From assembly GCA_009746045.1 (NCBI GenBank), contig RPFO01000082.1:2444506-2508505 (forward strand): a DNA stretch of 64,000 nucleotides. Direction: 5' to 3'. Source of the stretch: Mesostigma viride (lineage: Eukaryota; Streptophyta; Mesostigmatophyceae; Mesostigmatales; Mesostigmataceae). The position numbers were made by a program, and so were the translations under genes. The notes beneath the pieces were generated by a model. It was given only the letters and a program-made list of their open reading frames with translations, searched no databases and had not been told where the DNA came from. Positions 32,463 to 43,236 of the stretch are shown one piece after another (the first letter of the stretch is position 1; each line of letters starts with the position of its first letter).

Positions 32463-34074
32463 CAGAGTGCAATCGTACGTTATACGCGTTATACGGTCAC
32501 GGTGGAGTATAATGTATAATACGGTATAATACGGTATAATACGGTATTATACGTTTTCGTACGGACACACTCAGAATACTCTGATTTTACACATTTTAAG
32601 ACACCCACCATCAATCCACATGTTTTTAACACTGTTTTGGACATAATCCAAGGTTGCCCTACCCTCGGCTATACTCTATACGGTGGATATTGTGGACACG
32701 ATCGATATATTGCATGTAATACTGAGAGTGTAAACGTGCGCATGCATAATTGTGTGTATGTGTATAACTGTATATATGTGGCTTTATATTGGTTATGTTT
32801 ACTTGGGTGCCTTCACTTTGATGCAAGTAATTATATATGGTAAAAAGGCCAGCAATAACTAGGGGACCGTGCAGTGGGCCAGCAAGGGGCCAACATGTTA
32901 AACATGGCTAAACAGGTGGGGATGTGATAATAAGTAACTCACATATTCTCACCTTCCATACAACAACCTTGTTTTCCAGCAGGCTGAAGAGCATGACAGG
33001 CGTCTATGAGCTCGCCAGCTCCTTGCAACGGTGATGCCGCTCCCAGGCAGCTAGGGTCCTTGACTACGCAATATAGAATGTCTACCGTGTGAAAACCTCC
33101 ATACAGGAAGCGTAGCAAAGCCAGATAACTGCCCGATCAATTCTGGGTAGCTTTAGGAAGCATGGCATACGTAGCGTAAGGAAAACCATTGAAAGCTGCG
33201 GAAAATCTGATAGCACAACTGCAACAAGTGGAGAACAAAATAGCAAGAAAAACCCAGAAACGGCGCAAAAAGTTTCATGCCAGGTTCATTAAGAGCGCAA
33301 ACAGACTGGGCGGTGACATGCGGCAAATCAACGTACCACGGCCGGCATTATTTCCTACCCAGGCGCGCAAGAAAAGCCAGCCAGCCATGGATGGATTAAC
33401 CGCGGATCGCGCAGGCCTGAACGAAATCATTTTAGAAATGACAGGAAATGGCCGCAGATCGAAGATGCTTAGGTTATTTTCATGGTGTCCGTTACTAAAC
33501 GGCTCTTGCTGCATCAAAATAACCCACGAATATCGAGTTCTACCGTCGCAGGCACACATGCTAGATTATTCATCGCGGCCAAATTGTTGGATGAGACCCC
33601 CGTGCAAATCTGTACCAACAAAGGCAGCGAATTTGCAAATAGTGCAGATCTTGCTATGAAACATCATAATAGAACATCACTTTTAACCATCGGCTTAATT
33701 TTTTCGCCTGTCGCCCGCCGGATTAGCCATATTTTAACGGAACGCACGTCGCCATGGCCACCTCCGCACGGTGCGCGCACTGTGCACCACAATGTCAAAA
33801 TAAGATCGCGTCGAATTGTGAAAGTTCAGACGGGTCAGTACTTATAGTAGAGATACGAAATCTGTGGCTTCAAATCGTTGCCCTGTCGTTCTGGCATCCT
33901 AGCCGCGCAAAACGTAAAAAAAACGCGGAAAACACGGCATCATACGGTATAATACGGTATTATACGTCATTATACGCTAAAACGTATTATAACGTATGAA
34001 TCATACGCTCAAAGCCAGCGTATTACGTATTATACCGTATTATACCGTATTATACGGCGTATGATTGCACTCTG
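32463..34074. mobile_element. Non-autonomous hAT-like element, 1.6 kb
   Basis: Ends CAGAGTGCAATC and GATTGCACTCTG are inverse and flanked by the 8-bp duplication CTTGATAC (32455-32462 and 34075-34082). Sub-terminal ACGGTATAATACGGTAT repeats occur at both ends in mirrored orientation. The 1612-bp interior has a 156-codon frame (33189-33659, basic, coiled-coil-like start) and other short frames but no hAT transposase motif. It may carry captured sequence. Confidence 0.85.
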
Positions 34075-34082
34075 CTTGATAC

Positions 34083-34430
34083 TAGATTTAGGGAGGTCCT
34101 GTGTTCGTAACTTGCTGGTAGCTACTGTGGTTTCTCATTTTCGGTGTTGTCCGTGGAATCTCATATTTGGGCAGCTAGCCCCATGCACGTTGAGCGCTTA
34201 CTGACAACAATACAAGATTTAGACGCGTAGGGGGGCAAGAATCAATTGTGCGTCGGCACGGTAGCTTGCATCATTCACGATTTGTGCGTTTTAATCGAAG
34301 GGCATCTACTTAGTTCGGCAGAGCAACGGGGGTTGTTTAGTTAGTAGTTAGTTAGTACTTACTTAGTTAAAATAGTTAGTCAGTTAGTGAGCTAGTGAGC
34401 TAGTTAGAACTTGATAGGTAGGTCAGGTAG
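34083..34430. other. No gene; TAGTTAG-rich stretch
   Basis: The part 34330-34430 is made of irregular gttagttag/ggtaggta repeats leading into a LINE tail. No coding sequence. Confidence 0.45.
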
Positions 34431-34765
34431 GTAGGTAATTAATTAATTAACTAATTAGACTCGTGCTCCCGTTGGGGAGTCACGGAGCCCGAACTGCCTT
34501 TCATCCCTTTGTTTGCACAACAGGAAGGAAGGTCATAGACCCCCTTTCTCCTTCATGCTAGAGGCATGCCACAGCTGCGTGACTCCCAAACGGGAGCACG
34601 AGTCTAATTAATTAATTAATTAATGCCACAGCTGCAATCGGACACGCTAAACGATCCTGCAAGATATGTGGGTGCAATGAGACCCATGTGAGCTTATCAT
34701 AACAAGGAGCGTGGGCAAGTAATGTGAGCATAGCCAAGACGTAGCATCATTAGATGTACAAGGGA
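34431..34765 (-). mobile_element. LINE 3' end (minus) with nested mini-insertion
   Basis: From the left: (TTAA)n tail, hairpin CTCCC-GTTG-GGGAG read on plus, then about 280 bp shared with 63660-63995, including ggagcgtgggcaagtaat. It is interrupted at 34579-34622 by a second, plus-strand LINE end of only 44 bp. No coding sequence remains. Confidence 0.75.
34579..34622 (+). mobile_element. 44-bp LINE-end insertion with 13-bp TSD
   Basis: The segment is just the hairpin CTCCC-AAAC-GGGAG, the spacer GCACGAGTC and TAATTAATTAATTAATTA. It is flanked by the duplication atgccacagctgc at 34566-34578 and 34623-34635. It is an extremely 5'-truncated retrotransposition product. Confidence 0.85.
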
Positions 34766-34822
34766 ATATTTAATAGCTATCTTGATGTGCGTGGAGGAAT
34801 AACGGCGAACATGAAATGAAGG

Positions 34823-34982
34823 AACAAGTACCCCACAACCAGGAACGTGCATCCCACAACCAGGAACGAGTATCCCACAACCAGGAACGTGTTTCCCACC
34901 ACCAGGAACAAGTATCACATAACCAGGAACGACTATCCCACAACTAGGAACGTGTATCCCACAACCAGGAACAAGTATCCTC
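34823..34982. repeat. 21-bp tandem array, first block
   Basis: About eight copies of cccacaaccaggaacgtgc plus at, with variants. The same unit forms the array at 38025-38445, so the two blocks bracket the satellite region. Confidence 0.9.
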
Positions 34983-36745
34983 TGCCGGCAGTGCCACCCC
35001 ATGCAAGACCCCACAAGCCATCCTTGCGTCAAGGGGACATGCAGTCATCACAAGGAGCGGTAACTGCCGGCAGTGCCACGCCATGCAAGACCCTACAAGC
35101 CGTCCTTGCATAAAGGGGACATGCAGTCATCACAAGGAGTGGTAACTGCCGGCAGTGCCACCCCATGCAAGAAGACACAAGCCGGGGACATGCAGTCATC
35201 ACAAGGAGTGGTAACTGCCGGCAGTGCCACGCCATGCAAGACCCCACAAGCCATCCTTGCGTCAAGGGGACATGCAGTCATCACAAGGAGCGGTAACTGC
35301 CGGCAGTTCCACGCCATGCAAGACCCCACAAGCCATCCTTGCGTCAAGGGGACATGCAGTCATCACAAGGAGCGGTAACTGCCGGCAGTTCCACGCCATG
35401 CAAGACCCTACAAGCCGTCCTTGCATAAAGGGGACATGCAGTCATCACAAGGAGTGGTAACTGCCGGCAGTGCCACCCCGGCCATGCAAGACCCCACAAG
35501 CCATCCTTGGGTCAAGGGGACATGCAGTCATCACAAGGAGTGGTAACTGCCGGCAGTTCCACGCCATGCAAGACCCCACAAGCCATCCTTGCGTCAAGGG
35601 GACATGCAGTCATCACAAGGAGTGGTAACTGCCGGCAGTGCCACCCCATGCAAGACCCCACAAGCCATCCTTGCATAAAGGGGACAAGCAGTCATCACAA
35701 GGAGTGGTAACTGCCGGCATTGCCACCCCATGCAAGAACCCATGCACAAGCCATCCTTGGGTCAAGGGGACATGCAGTCATCACAAGGAGCGGTAACTGC
35801 CGGCAGTTCCACGCCATGCAAGACCCCACAAGCCGTCCTTGCATAAAGGTGACATGCAGTCATCACAAGGAGTGGTAACTGCCGGCAGTGCCACGCCATG
35901 CAAGACCCCACAAGCCATCCTTGCGTCAAGGGGACATGCAGTCATCACAAGGAGTGGTAACTGCCGGCAGTGCCACCCCATGCAAGACCCCACAAGCCAT
36001 CCTTGCATAAAGGGGACATGCAGTCATCACAAGGAGTGGTAACTGCCGGCAGTGCCACCCCATGCAAGAAGACACAAGCCGGGGACTGTCATGCAGTCAT
36101 CACAAGGAGTGGTAACTGCCGGCAGTGCCACGCCATGCAAGACCCCACAAGCCATCCTTGCGTCAAGGGGACATGCAGTCATCACAAGGAGCGGTAACTG
36201 CCGGCAGTGCCACCCCATGCAAGACCCCACAAGCCATCCTTGCATAAAGGGGACATGCAGTCATCACAAGGAGTGGTAACTGCCGGCAGTGCCACCCCAT
36301 GCAAGAAGACACAAGCCGGGGACATGCAGTCATCACAAGGAGTGGTAACTGCCGGCAGTGCCACGCCATGCAAGACCCCACAAGCCATCCTTGCGTCAAG
36401 GGGACATGCAGTCATCACAAGGAGCGGTAACTGCCGGCAGTTCCACGCCATGCAAGACCCTACAAGCCGTCCTTGCATAAAGGGGACATGCAGTCATCAC
36501 AAGGAGTGGTAACTGCCGGCAGTGCCACGCCATGCAAGACCCCACAAGCCATCCTTGCATAAAGGGGACATGCAGTCATCACAAGGAGTGGTAACTGCCG
36601 GCAGTGCCACCCCATGCAAGAACACACAAGCCGGGGACATGCAGTCATCAAGGAGTGGTAACTGCCGGCAGTGCTACCCCATGCAAGAACCCACAAGCCA
36701 GCCATGCAATCATCACAGGGAGTGGTAACTGCCGGCAGTGCGCGG
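34983..36745. repeat. 82-bp satellite, about 22 copies
   Basis: The unit contains ggtaactgccggcagtgcc, atgcaagaccccacaagcc, atccttgcgtcaagggga and catgcagtcatcacaagg. A class of shortened units lacks the ccatccttgcgtcaa part and reads aagaagacacaagccggg. Each unit has the 12-bp palindrome ACTGCCGGCAGT. Open frames inside are repeat artefacts. Confidence 0.95.
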
Positions 36746-36967
36746 CCCTAACGTTAATTCCCACACCCCCTCTGCTAACGTTAGTTTCCACACCCCTCTT
36801 CTAACGTTAGTTTCCACACCCCTCTGCTAACGTTAGTGCCCACCCCCTCGGCTAACGTTAATTCCCACACACCCTCTGTTAACGTAAGGTCCCACACCCG
36901 TCTGCTAACGTAAGTACGTGCCCCTCCCCCCTCTACTATCGTTAATTCCCTCCCCCCTTTACTAACG

Positions 36968-37239
36968 GCCCCGGGCAGCCTCCTGGTTTGTCTGTAATAT
37001 GGAGGCAGATGGTACGCAAGGATAGATGGCAAGTAGTGATGAAGGATCTACCACCCCCAAGCCTGTGGGGGCTCCGCGTGTGACCAAGTATGGCATTCAT
37101 AGCGATTCGGGCCGCGGTGCCCACACCCCTGTAACTAGGACCTAGATAGCTTACACCATCCATTCCATCCCATGTTCCCCTCCCACTGAGGACTTATGCT
37201 CACGTGACGCAGTCACGTGTCTATTAATTAATAAATTAA
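36968..37239 (+). mobile_element. 5'-truncated LINE in satellite, 10-bp TSD
   Basis: The duplication tttactaacg lies at 36958-36967 and 37240-37249. The insert carries the LINE ORF2 C-terminus (YG..., PKPVGAPRV-type codons) and ends with the hairpin CACGTGAC-GCA-GTCACGTG and TATTAATTAATAAATTAAT. It is the same subfamily as 5870-6326. Confidence 0.85.
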
Positions 37240-37316
37240 TTTACTAACGTTAGTCCACAGCCCCCTCTGCTAACGTAAGTGCCCTCCCCCCCTGTTATCG
37301 TTAATGCCCACCCCCC

Positions 37317-37575
37317 TTAAAAAATTAAATTAAATTAAATTATAACATGCCTCCGTGGGGAGATCATGTAGCACATATTCCGTGATGGATGGGGTGGAGG
37401 AAGCCGCCTGATCGAACTATCCTAACTCTAAGCTATCTAGAAAATACTAACTACACTACTCATCAAAACGCCTCCTCCGCTTGGGGGGAGGGGGCTTGCC
37501 CACAGGGTCGGGCGTGTGCGCCTTGACAATCTTCTTCCGCCGTGTCTTGTCCTGCATGGCAGTCCAAGACGGGAG
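37317..37575 (-). mobile_element. 5'-truncated LINE 3' end in satellite
   Basis: Minus-strand copy with an (ATTTA)n-like tail at 37317-37345 and hairpin CTCC-CCAC-GGAG. Its untranslated part matches 3365-3660 (tgcatggcagtccaag block). Inserted within the TAACGTTAG array. Confidence 0.75.
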
Positions 37576-38024
37576 AGTCCCACCCCCCTTCACTAACGTT
37601 ATTCCCCAGCCCCCTCTGCTAACGTTAGTGCCCGCACCCCTTTACAAACTTTAGTGCTCGTGCCCCTCTGCTAACGTTAGTGCCCGTGCTCCTTTATTAA
37701 CGTTAGTGCCCCCCCCCTCCCCCCCCTCTGCTAACGTTAGTGCCCGTGCCCCTTCACTAACGTTATTCCCCAGCCCCCTCTGCTAACGTAAGTGCCCGCG
37801 CCCCTTTACAAACTTTAGTGCTCGTGCCCCTCTGCTAACGTTAGTGCCCGTGCTCCTTTACTAACGTTAGTGCCCAGCCCCCTCTGCTAACGTTAGTGCC
37901 CGTGCCCCTTCACTAACGTTAGCGCCCGTGCCCCTTCACTAACGTTAGTGCCCGTGCCCCTCTGCTAACGTTATTCCCCAGCCCCCTCTGCTATCGCTAA
38001 TGCCCGTGCCCCTTTATATTTGGA

Positions 38025-38445
38025 CCAGGAACACATCCCACAACTAGGCTCGACTATCCCACAACCAGGAACCCATCCCACAACCAGGAACGAGTATCCC
38101 ACAACTGAACTAGGAACGTGTATCCCACAACCAAGAACAAGTATCCTACAACCAGGAACGTGCATCCCACAACCAGGAACGTGCATCCCACAACCAGGAA
38201 CGACTATCCCACAACTAGGAACGTGTATCCCACAACCAGGAACAAGTATCCTACAACCAGGAACGTGTTTCCCACAACCAGGAACATGTATCCCACAACC
38301 ACGAACGAATTTCCCACCACCAGGAACAAGTATCCCACAACCAGGAACACATCCCACAACCAGGAAAGTGCATCCCACAACCAGGAACAAGTATCCCAAA
38401 ACAAGGAACACATCCCACAACCAGGAACGTGTATCCCACAACTAG
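38025..38445. repeat. 21-bp tandem array, second block
   Basis: About 20 copies of the cccacaaccaggaacgtgt-type unit, same family as 34823-34982. Some units lack a few bases. Confidence 0.9.
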
Positions 38446-38955
38446 TCGCGCAGTCGGTCTGAATGACTGGCATTATAACGAGCGTCATATTCGTCTCCGG
38501 CTTGGCAGTGCCGTCATCCTGCATACAAAAAGCACATTGGAGCCAGCACTTTCCCGCGGGTTGTAGCCGATATTCCTCCATGCAGCGATATTCACCAATG
38601 CGCTATCAATAAACAAGTCGACACCATCCGGGTATGTAAAAAAAGCACGCTGCTGGCCACGACGGTCACGGCGATGATGAACGACAATAACAAGAACGCC
38701 TAATAGCAGGCGTCATACAAACTAGAACAGACTGGAACAACTACTTACCCGGTCGTCTGTGATCTTGACACAGAGCCTGGTTTACAAGGAAGCGAGGGAA
38801 ACCGGCCACTATGAGCACCCCTACTTAACCCACATAATGAAGGTTAGGAATCCTCCCCATCATGCTAACCGTAGACTCGGTGAAACGCCCCATGCTACAA
38901 ATACGATAGCCCAGCAACGACTACTTGCGGCCATCACCTTGTCCAGTTCTGGCTG
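38446..38955. other. No gene seen
   Basis: Short frames only, without motifs. Confidence 0.4.
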
Positions 38956-39540
38956 GCTGTGCGGCGGTAATTTTACCAAGTTTAAAAATGTTACGCCGCA
39001 CCAGTCTGTGCTTTTTTACGTAGTACCAGTGTAGTGTAGAAATCTGCCAAAAGAGCAAACGCCCAAAGCCAACTTCCAAGACGCCCAAAGCCAAATTCCA
39101 AGACGCCCAAAGCCCAAAGGCGGGCGAGTCTGGCGCGGCGCCGGCCATTGGGCCCCGGAATAAGAAATACCGACTGGTCCTGCCTCGTGAGTTGAGTTTA
39201 TTCCCCCGCCGGTGAACCGACAGGGTTATTAGGACGGCTGGTCCTGCCTTATGGGGTGGCAAACAAACAAGGTGAGAGCGGTGAGATACTTGACCCCTGC
39301 ATAGACTAGGCCTAGCTAGCTACGCGGCTACAACTGGTCCTGCCTTATGAGTTGAGTTGAGTTTATTCCCGCGCCTACCTTTCACCTATCACACCGCTAC
39401 CCTCAGAGGGTAACCAGCTGGTCGATACGTGGTACCTCTTAACCTAATGATATTCCTATTGGTTAATAAAAATACCCATTTACCCGGAAAAGTTTATTCC
39501 CGCGCCGCCGGCGCCGGTGAACCGACAAGGTTATGGTGGA
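38956..39540 (-). repeat. Inverted copy of the 30.7-kb repeat plus GTTGAGTT blocks
   Basis: 38956-39180 is the reverse complement of 30770-31000, with the ttccaagacgcccaaa units. Direct copies of gttgagtttattcccgc with gccggtgaaccgacagg follow around 39184, 39349 and 39490. An inverted copy lies at 44550-44607, just past the LINE. Confidence 0.7.
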
Positions 39541-39569
39541 TCCAACGGCGGGTGGTCCTGCCTCACCAC

Positions 39570-39835
39570 GGCTTATCAAAGAGACAACCAGCGCAGGCCA
39601 GAAATCGGGAGAATCCGGACCATGGTAGCTCGAGCCTGCCGTTATCTTTTCCGCGTTTTCGAGTCGTTCAGGATGATGAAGATGAATGGTGATGGAAATG
39701 TGTATCCTTGTGCATTGAAATTATGGCTGGCTTACGTGTGGAGCGACTAGATGACCTAGACGGTGGGGCCGGAAACAGCATGCTTGATCAGGGCGTGTGT
39801 TTCTAGCCTAACTGGCCGGGAGTGTCTAGTGGCTT
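39570..39835 (-). repeat. SINE-like repeat family X, inverted copy
   Basis: Reverse complement of 6995-7285 with very few differences, from atcaaagagacaaccagcg to the taactggccgggag block. It may be transcribed from the internal AGCTCGAGCC B-box-like motif. Confidence 0.65.
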
Positions 39836-41232
39836 ATGGCCGGGCGGGGGTGGCAAACAAGACGAGATGAGGGTACTTGAGCCCTACATAAGAAGTCCTA
39901 CCACGCGCGTCGGCAGCATATAGTCGTCGTCGGGCCTATCAGCTCAGCTCAGTTGGCGGGCTTTACTGCAAGGCTTGGCGGGCATGACTCACCGGCTAAT
40001 TACCGGCTTCCAGCCGTCCGTTCACTGATGACGGCCGGCCGGCTACCGACTACTAGTACAGTGAGTCATAGCCAACATTTCAGTGATCCTCCGTGGTGTC
40101 GCCGCCAAGTATCGCCTGGCTGCCCGCACCCTCCCCACCTTGCCTCCGCGTCGGCAGCTTGCTGTCCACCGTCACGCACCGACAGTGGTCGCCGCCAGGC
40201 AGATGCTCCGCCGCAACAGAGATCCGATCGCCAAACCTGGGCTGCAAGCAGCTCTGAGGGCCGCCTACGAGCAGGCTGAGAAGGCAGATGCTCAGCAGAT
40301 GGTCAAGGACCTGCGCAGCTGCCAGCAGAAGCACGACGGCAAGGGGGCCTGGTTCTGGTACAAGCGCCTCGGGCACCCGGACGGCCTCGGCCGGCCCCAC
40401 CGCCACGACGTCCCCGGCGCCCCAGCCAAGCGGCTTCGTACCTGGGCCACGGCCACGGCCGAGGTCGTGGGGACAGCTGCGCCGCCCCCACCCCTGCTCC
40501 CAGCCGCCGCCGCCCGCCCGGCCGCCCTGGCCGGCCCCGCAGGGCCCCCGGCCCCGCCTAGGTCAGCGGCGGACTACCTAGTCCCCCCGCTGGTCGGCCC
40601 ACTTGGCGACCCGTCTGACATGCCCCCTTTCACCTCTCGCGAGGTCACGGAGGCGGTCCAGCGCCTGCGGTATGACGCAGCCACCGGCTCTGACGAGATT
40701 CCGGCCGCAGTTGTAAAACTTGCAGCCGAATTCGAAGACACAGGTGTTATGCTGCTCTTCCGGGACATCTGCAACCGCCTTCTGCTGTCGTCGCAACCAC
40801 CTCCAGCGGCCTGGCAACACAGTTTTCGCACGATGCTGTACAAGAACAAGGGGTCGCCTGCCGACCCCGGCAACTACAGAGGGGTGTGCATTCAAAGTGC
40901 CCCCCTCAAGCTTCTTATGCGGCTCATCCTGAACCGCCTGCGCACGGCCCTGGACGGTCACCTCAGCGAGACTCAGCACGGCTTCCGTTCAGGTCGCAAC
41001 ACAGTACAGGCGCTCTTCGCTACTCGCCGACTGGTGGAGGAACTGCAACGCCTTCAGCCTGGTGAGTCCCCTTTGCACCTTGTGCTGGTGGACTTCATCA
41101 AAGCCTTCGATTCGGTTTTCTGGCCTGCGCTTTGGGACATCCTCGAGTTGTTCCGGATCCCCCGCCCCCTGATTGCTGTCATCCGCAACCTGTATGAAGG
41201 GTCCACCACTTCGGTGCGCACTTCTTACGGGA

Positions 41233-41756
41233 TGTCTGAGGTTATGCCCACCTCTTGCCGTGTATTTATGCTAGGTAGTCTAGCCGTGTGCTATTCCAAC
41301 TTATCGCATCACATTTTATATAGTGGCGAGTGAGATATTTAGTGCCGATGGTCCTATTCCGGCACTGAGCGTGCAATATGTGTGGCGATAATTAGAGTGG
41401 CCGTACCTATGTCCACGTCATGATGCGCCTGCACCTGTGCGCAGTACTTTCTAGAATGTGCACCGTATGCATGCATTCGACACCACTAGTGATGCTGACC
41501 TGTCATTTGTGCCAGCCGTTAGATTGTCGCCAAGGGTAGTGCCGACCCCATGCCGCCGTGCATGATTTTAGGGTTGGCAACTCCACGAACTCTCCCCTTT
41601 TCCTTGCTAGCAAGTGACAATGTAGCAATTTAGGCTAATGGCTGCCCGATGGCAAGGGCAATGCCATAGCCGTGCTGCCAATATGCGTTAATTAATTCTA
41701 ATGAATTACGTCAATTATCATGTTGACCAAGTAACGCATTATACATATTTTAAACA
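41233..41756 (+). repeat. 5' LTR, 524 bp
   Basis: TG...CA ends, apparently identical to 42713-43236. The last 100 bp contain TTAATTAATTC. Confidence 0.95.
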
Positions 41757-42712
41757 TGGTATCGGAGGAAAGTTCCGATCTTTCGACCTTTGCCTGGCGA
41801 GCATTATTTTCTTCCCACCTCGAGGACGAGGTGTGCTTGCATCGCCGGCACTTTCGTTGGAGTTTCGCCTTTGCGCGAGTCTGGCCACGGCCGTTGTAGT
41901 CCGCCAAGCCATTTACGAGGACAGCGCAGCTAGCACTTGGTGCCGCTGGCGTTGCTGCCAGCAGACCTGGATTCGGTGTGTTGCATATATTTGCGTAAAA
42001 CAGATTCGTGAGCACACCCGCAGCTGCCAGTGTGCATGGTGTGCAAGCGTTGACGCTGGATGCCTGAAGTCCGTGTTTGGTTCTGGGCGGGGACAGCCAA
42101 CTTTTTTATTTTTTCGACGACAGCAAATTTATTGTTCCGGATGCTGATTCCGCTGCTGGCACAGTGAGCCGTGAGGATTCAAGCCCATTTTCGCAGAGTC
42201 TACGAGCTGATATCGCCTTCTATGGCAAGCGGCATTGATCCGCTAGACTATTATACTCGACTTTTTATGTCGAGCGCCCAGTGCCTGCCCGAGAGCCACG
42301 TGCCGTGAGCCCAGTGCCGGGAGAGCCCGTAAGAGCCGCTGAGCCAGGAGCCGCCGAGCCAAGGAGCCTAGAGCCAAGAGCCAGGGGGTGTATGAGCCGA
42401 GCGCCTTTTGTCGAGATTTCGTTGATAATCAGTTCGGATTTTTTATGACCTGCCGGCCATTGTTTTTTGTCATAGTTGAGCTAGTCCTTTGTTGGCCGTT
42501 GACCTGAAAGGACCTTCTCCTTGAGGGGGGGTGCCTGATTCCCCATCTTTCTTGCTGGTACTGAGTTTGAACCTCCTTATCCCCACCATGGTTAGCCGTG
42601 TAAGGGGGGTATGCCAGGGTGTTTTGTACCCGGCTATCCTACCTAGTTATTGAGGGGGGAGAGGAAGGAGTGTCATGTTTCTTTTGAGCACGCATGAGCT
42701 GTGCAAGGGGGG

Positions 42713-43236
42713 TGTCTGAGGTTATGCCCACCTCTTGCCGTGTATTTATGCTAGGTAGTCTAGCCGTGTGCTATTCCAACTTATCGCATCACATTTTATA
42801 TAGTGGCGAGTGAGATATTTAGTGCCGATGGTCCTATTCCGGCACTGAGCGTGCAATATGTGTGGCGATAATTAGAGTGGCCGTACCTATGTCCACGTCA
42901 TGATGCGCCTGCACCTGTGCGCAGTACTTTCTAGAATGTGCACCGTATGCATGCATTCGACACCACTAGTGATGCTGACCTGTCATTTGTGCCAGCCGTT
43001 AGATTGTCGCCAAGGGTAGTGCCGACCCCATGCCGCCGTGCATGATTTTAGGGTTGGCAACTCCACGAACTCTCCCCTTTTCCTTGCTAGCAAGTGACAA
43101 TGTAGCAATTTAGGCTAATGGCTGCCCGATGGCAAGGGCAATGCCATAGCCGTGCTGCCAATATGCGTTAATTAATTCTAATGAATTACGTCAATTATCA
43201 TGTTGACCAAGTAACGCATTATACATATTTTAAACA
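42713..43236 (+). repeat. 3' LTR, 524 bp
   Basis: Copy of the 5' LTR with no difference seen by eye, so the insertion is recent. Confidence 0.95.

Larger units (their letters stand above)
36746..38012. repeat. TAACGTTAG-type array, interrupted by LINE ends
   Basis: Units of about 22-27 bp reading ctctgctaacgttagtgcc with cgtgcccc occupy 36746-36967, 37240-37316 and 37576-38012. LINE fragments at 36968-37239 and 37317-37575 interrupt them. The AACGTT core is a 6-bp palindrome. Confidence 0.85.
41233..43236 (+). mobile_element. Non-autonomous LTR retrotransposon (TRIM/LARD-like)
   Basis: Two 524-bp LTRs (41233-41756 and 42713-43236) look identical, start TGTCTGAGG and end TTTTAAACA. The duplication CGGGA is at 41228-41232 and 43237-43241. 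A primer-binding site TGGTATCGGAG follows the first LTR, like the initiator-Met-tRNA site of Copia elements. A polypurine tract AAGGGGGG (42705-42712) precedes the second. The 956-bp interior has no gag or pol, only a GAGCC-rich stretch (42300-42400). It must have moved using enzymes from another element. Confidence 0.95.

Noticed and set aside
33189-33659. 156-codon frame as a host gene
   Set aside because: It lies wholly inside a hAT-like element with a target duplication and has no recognisable domain; kept only as possible cargo.
35029-36804. Many 60-100 codon frames over the 82-bp satellite
   Set aside because: Repeat artefacts with no motif and no start context.
41701-42147. 148-codon frame inside the LTR element
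   Set aside because: It spans the LTR/interior junction and shows no gag or pol motif.
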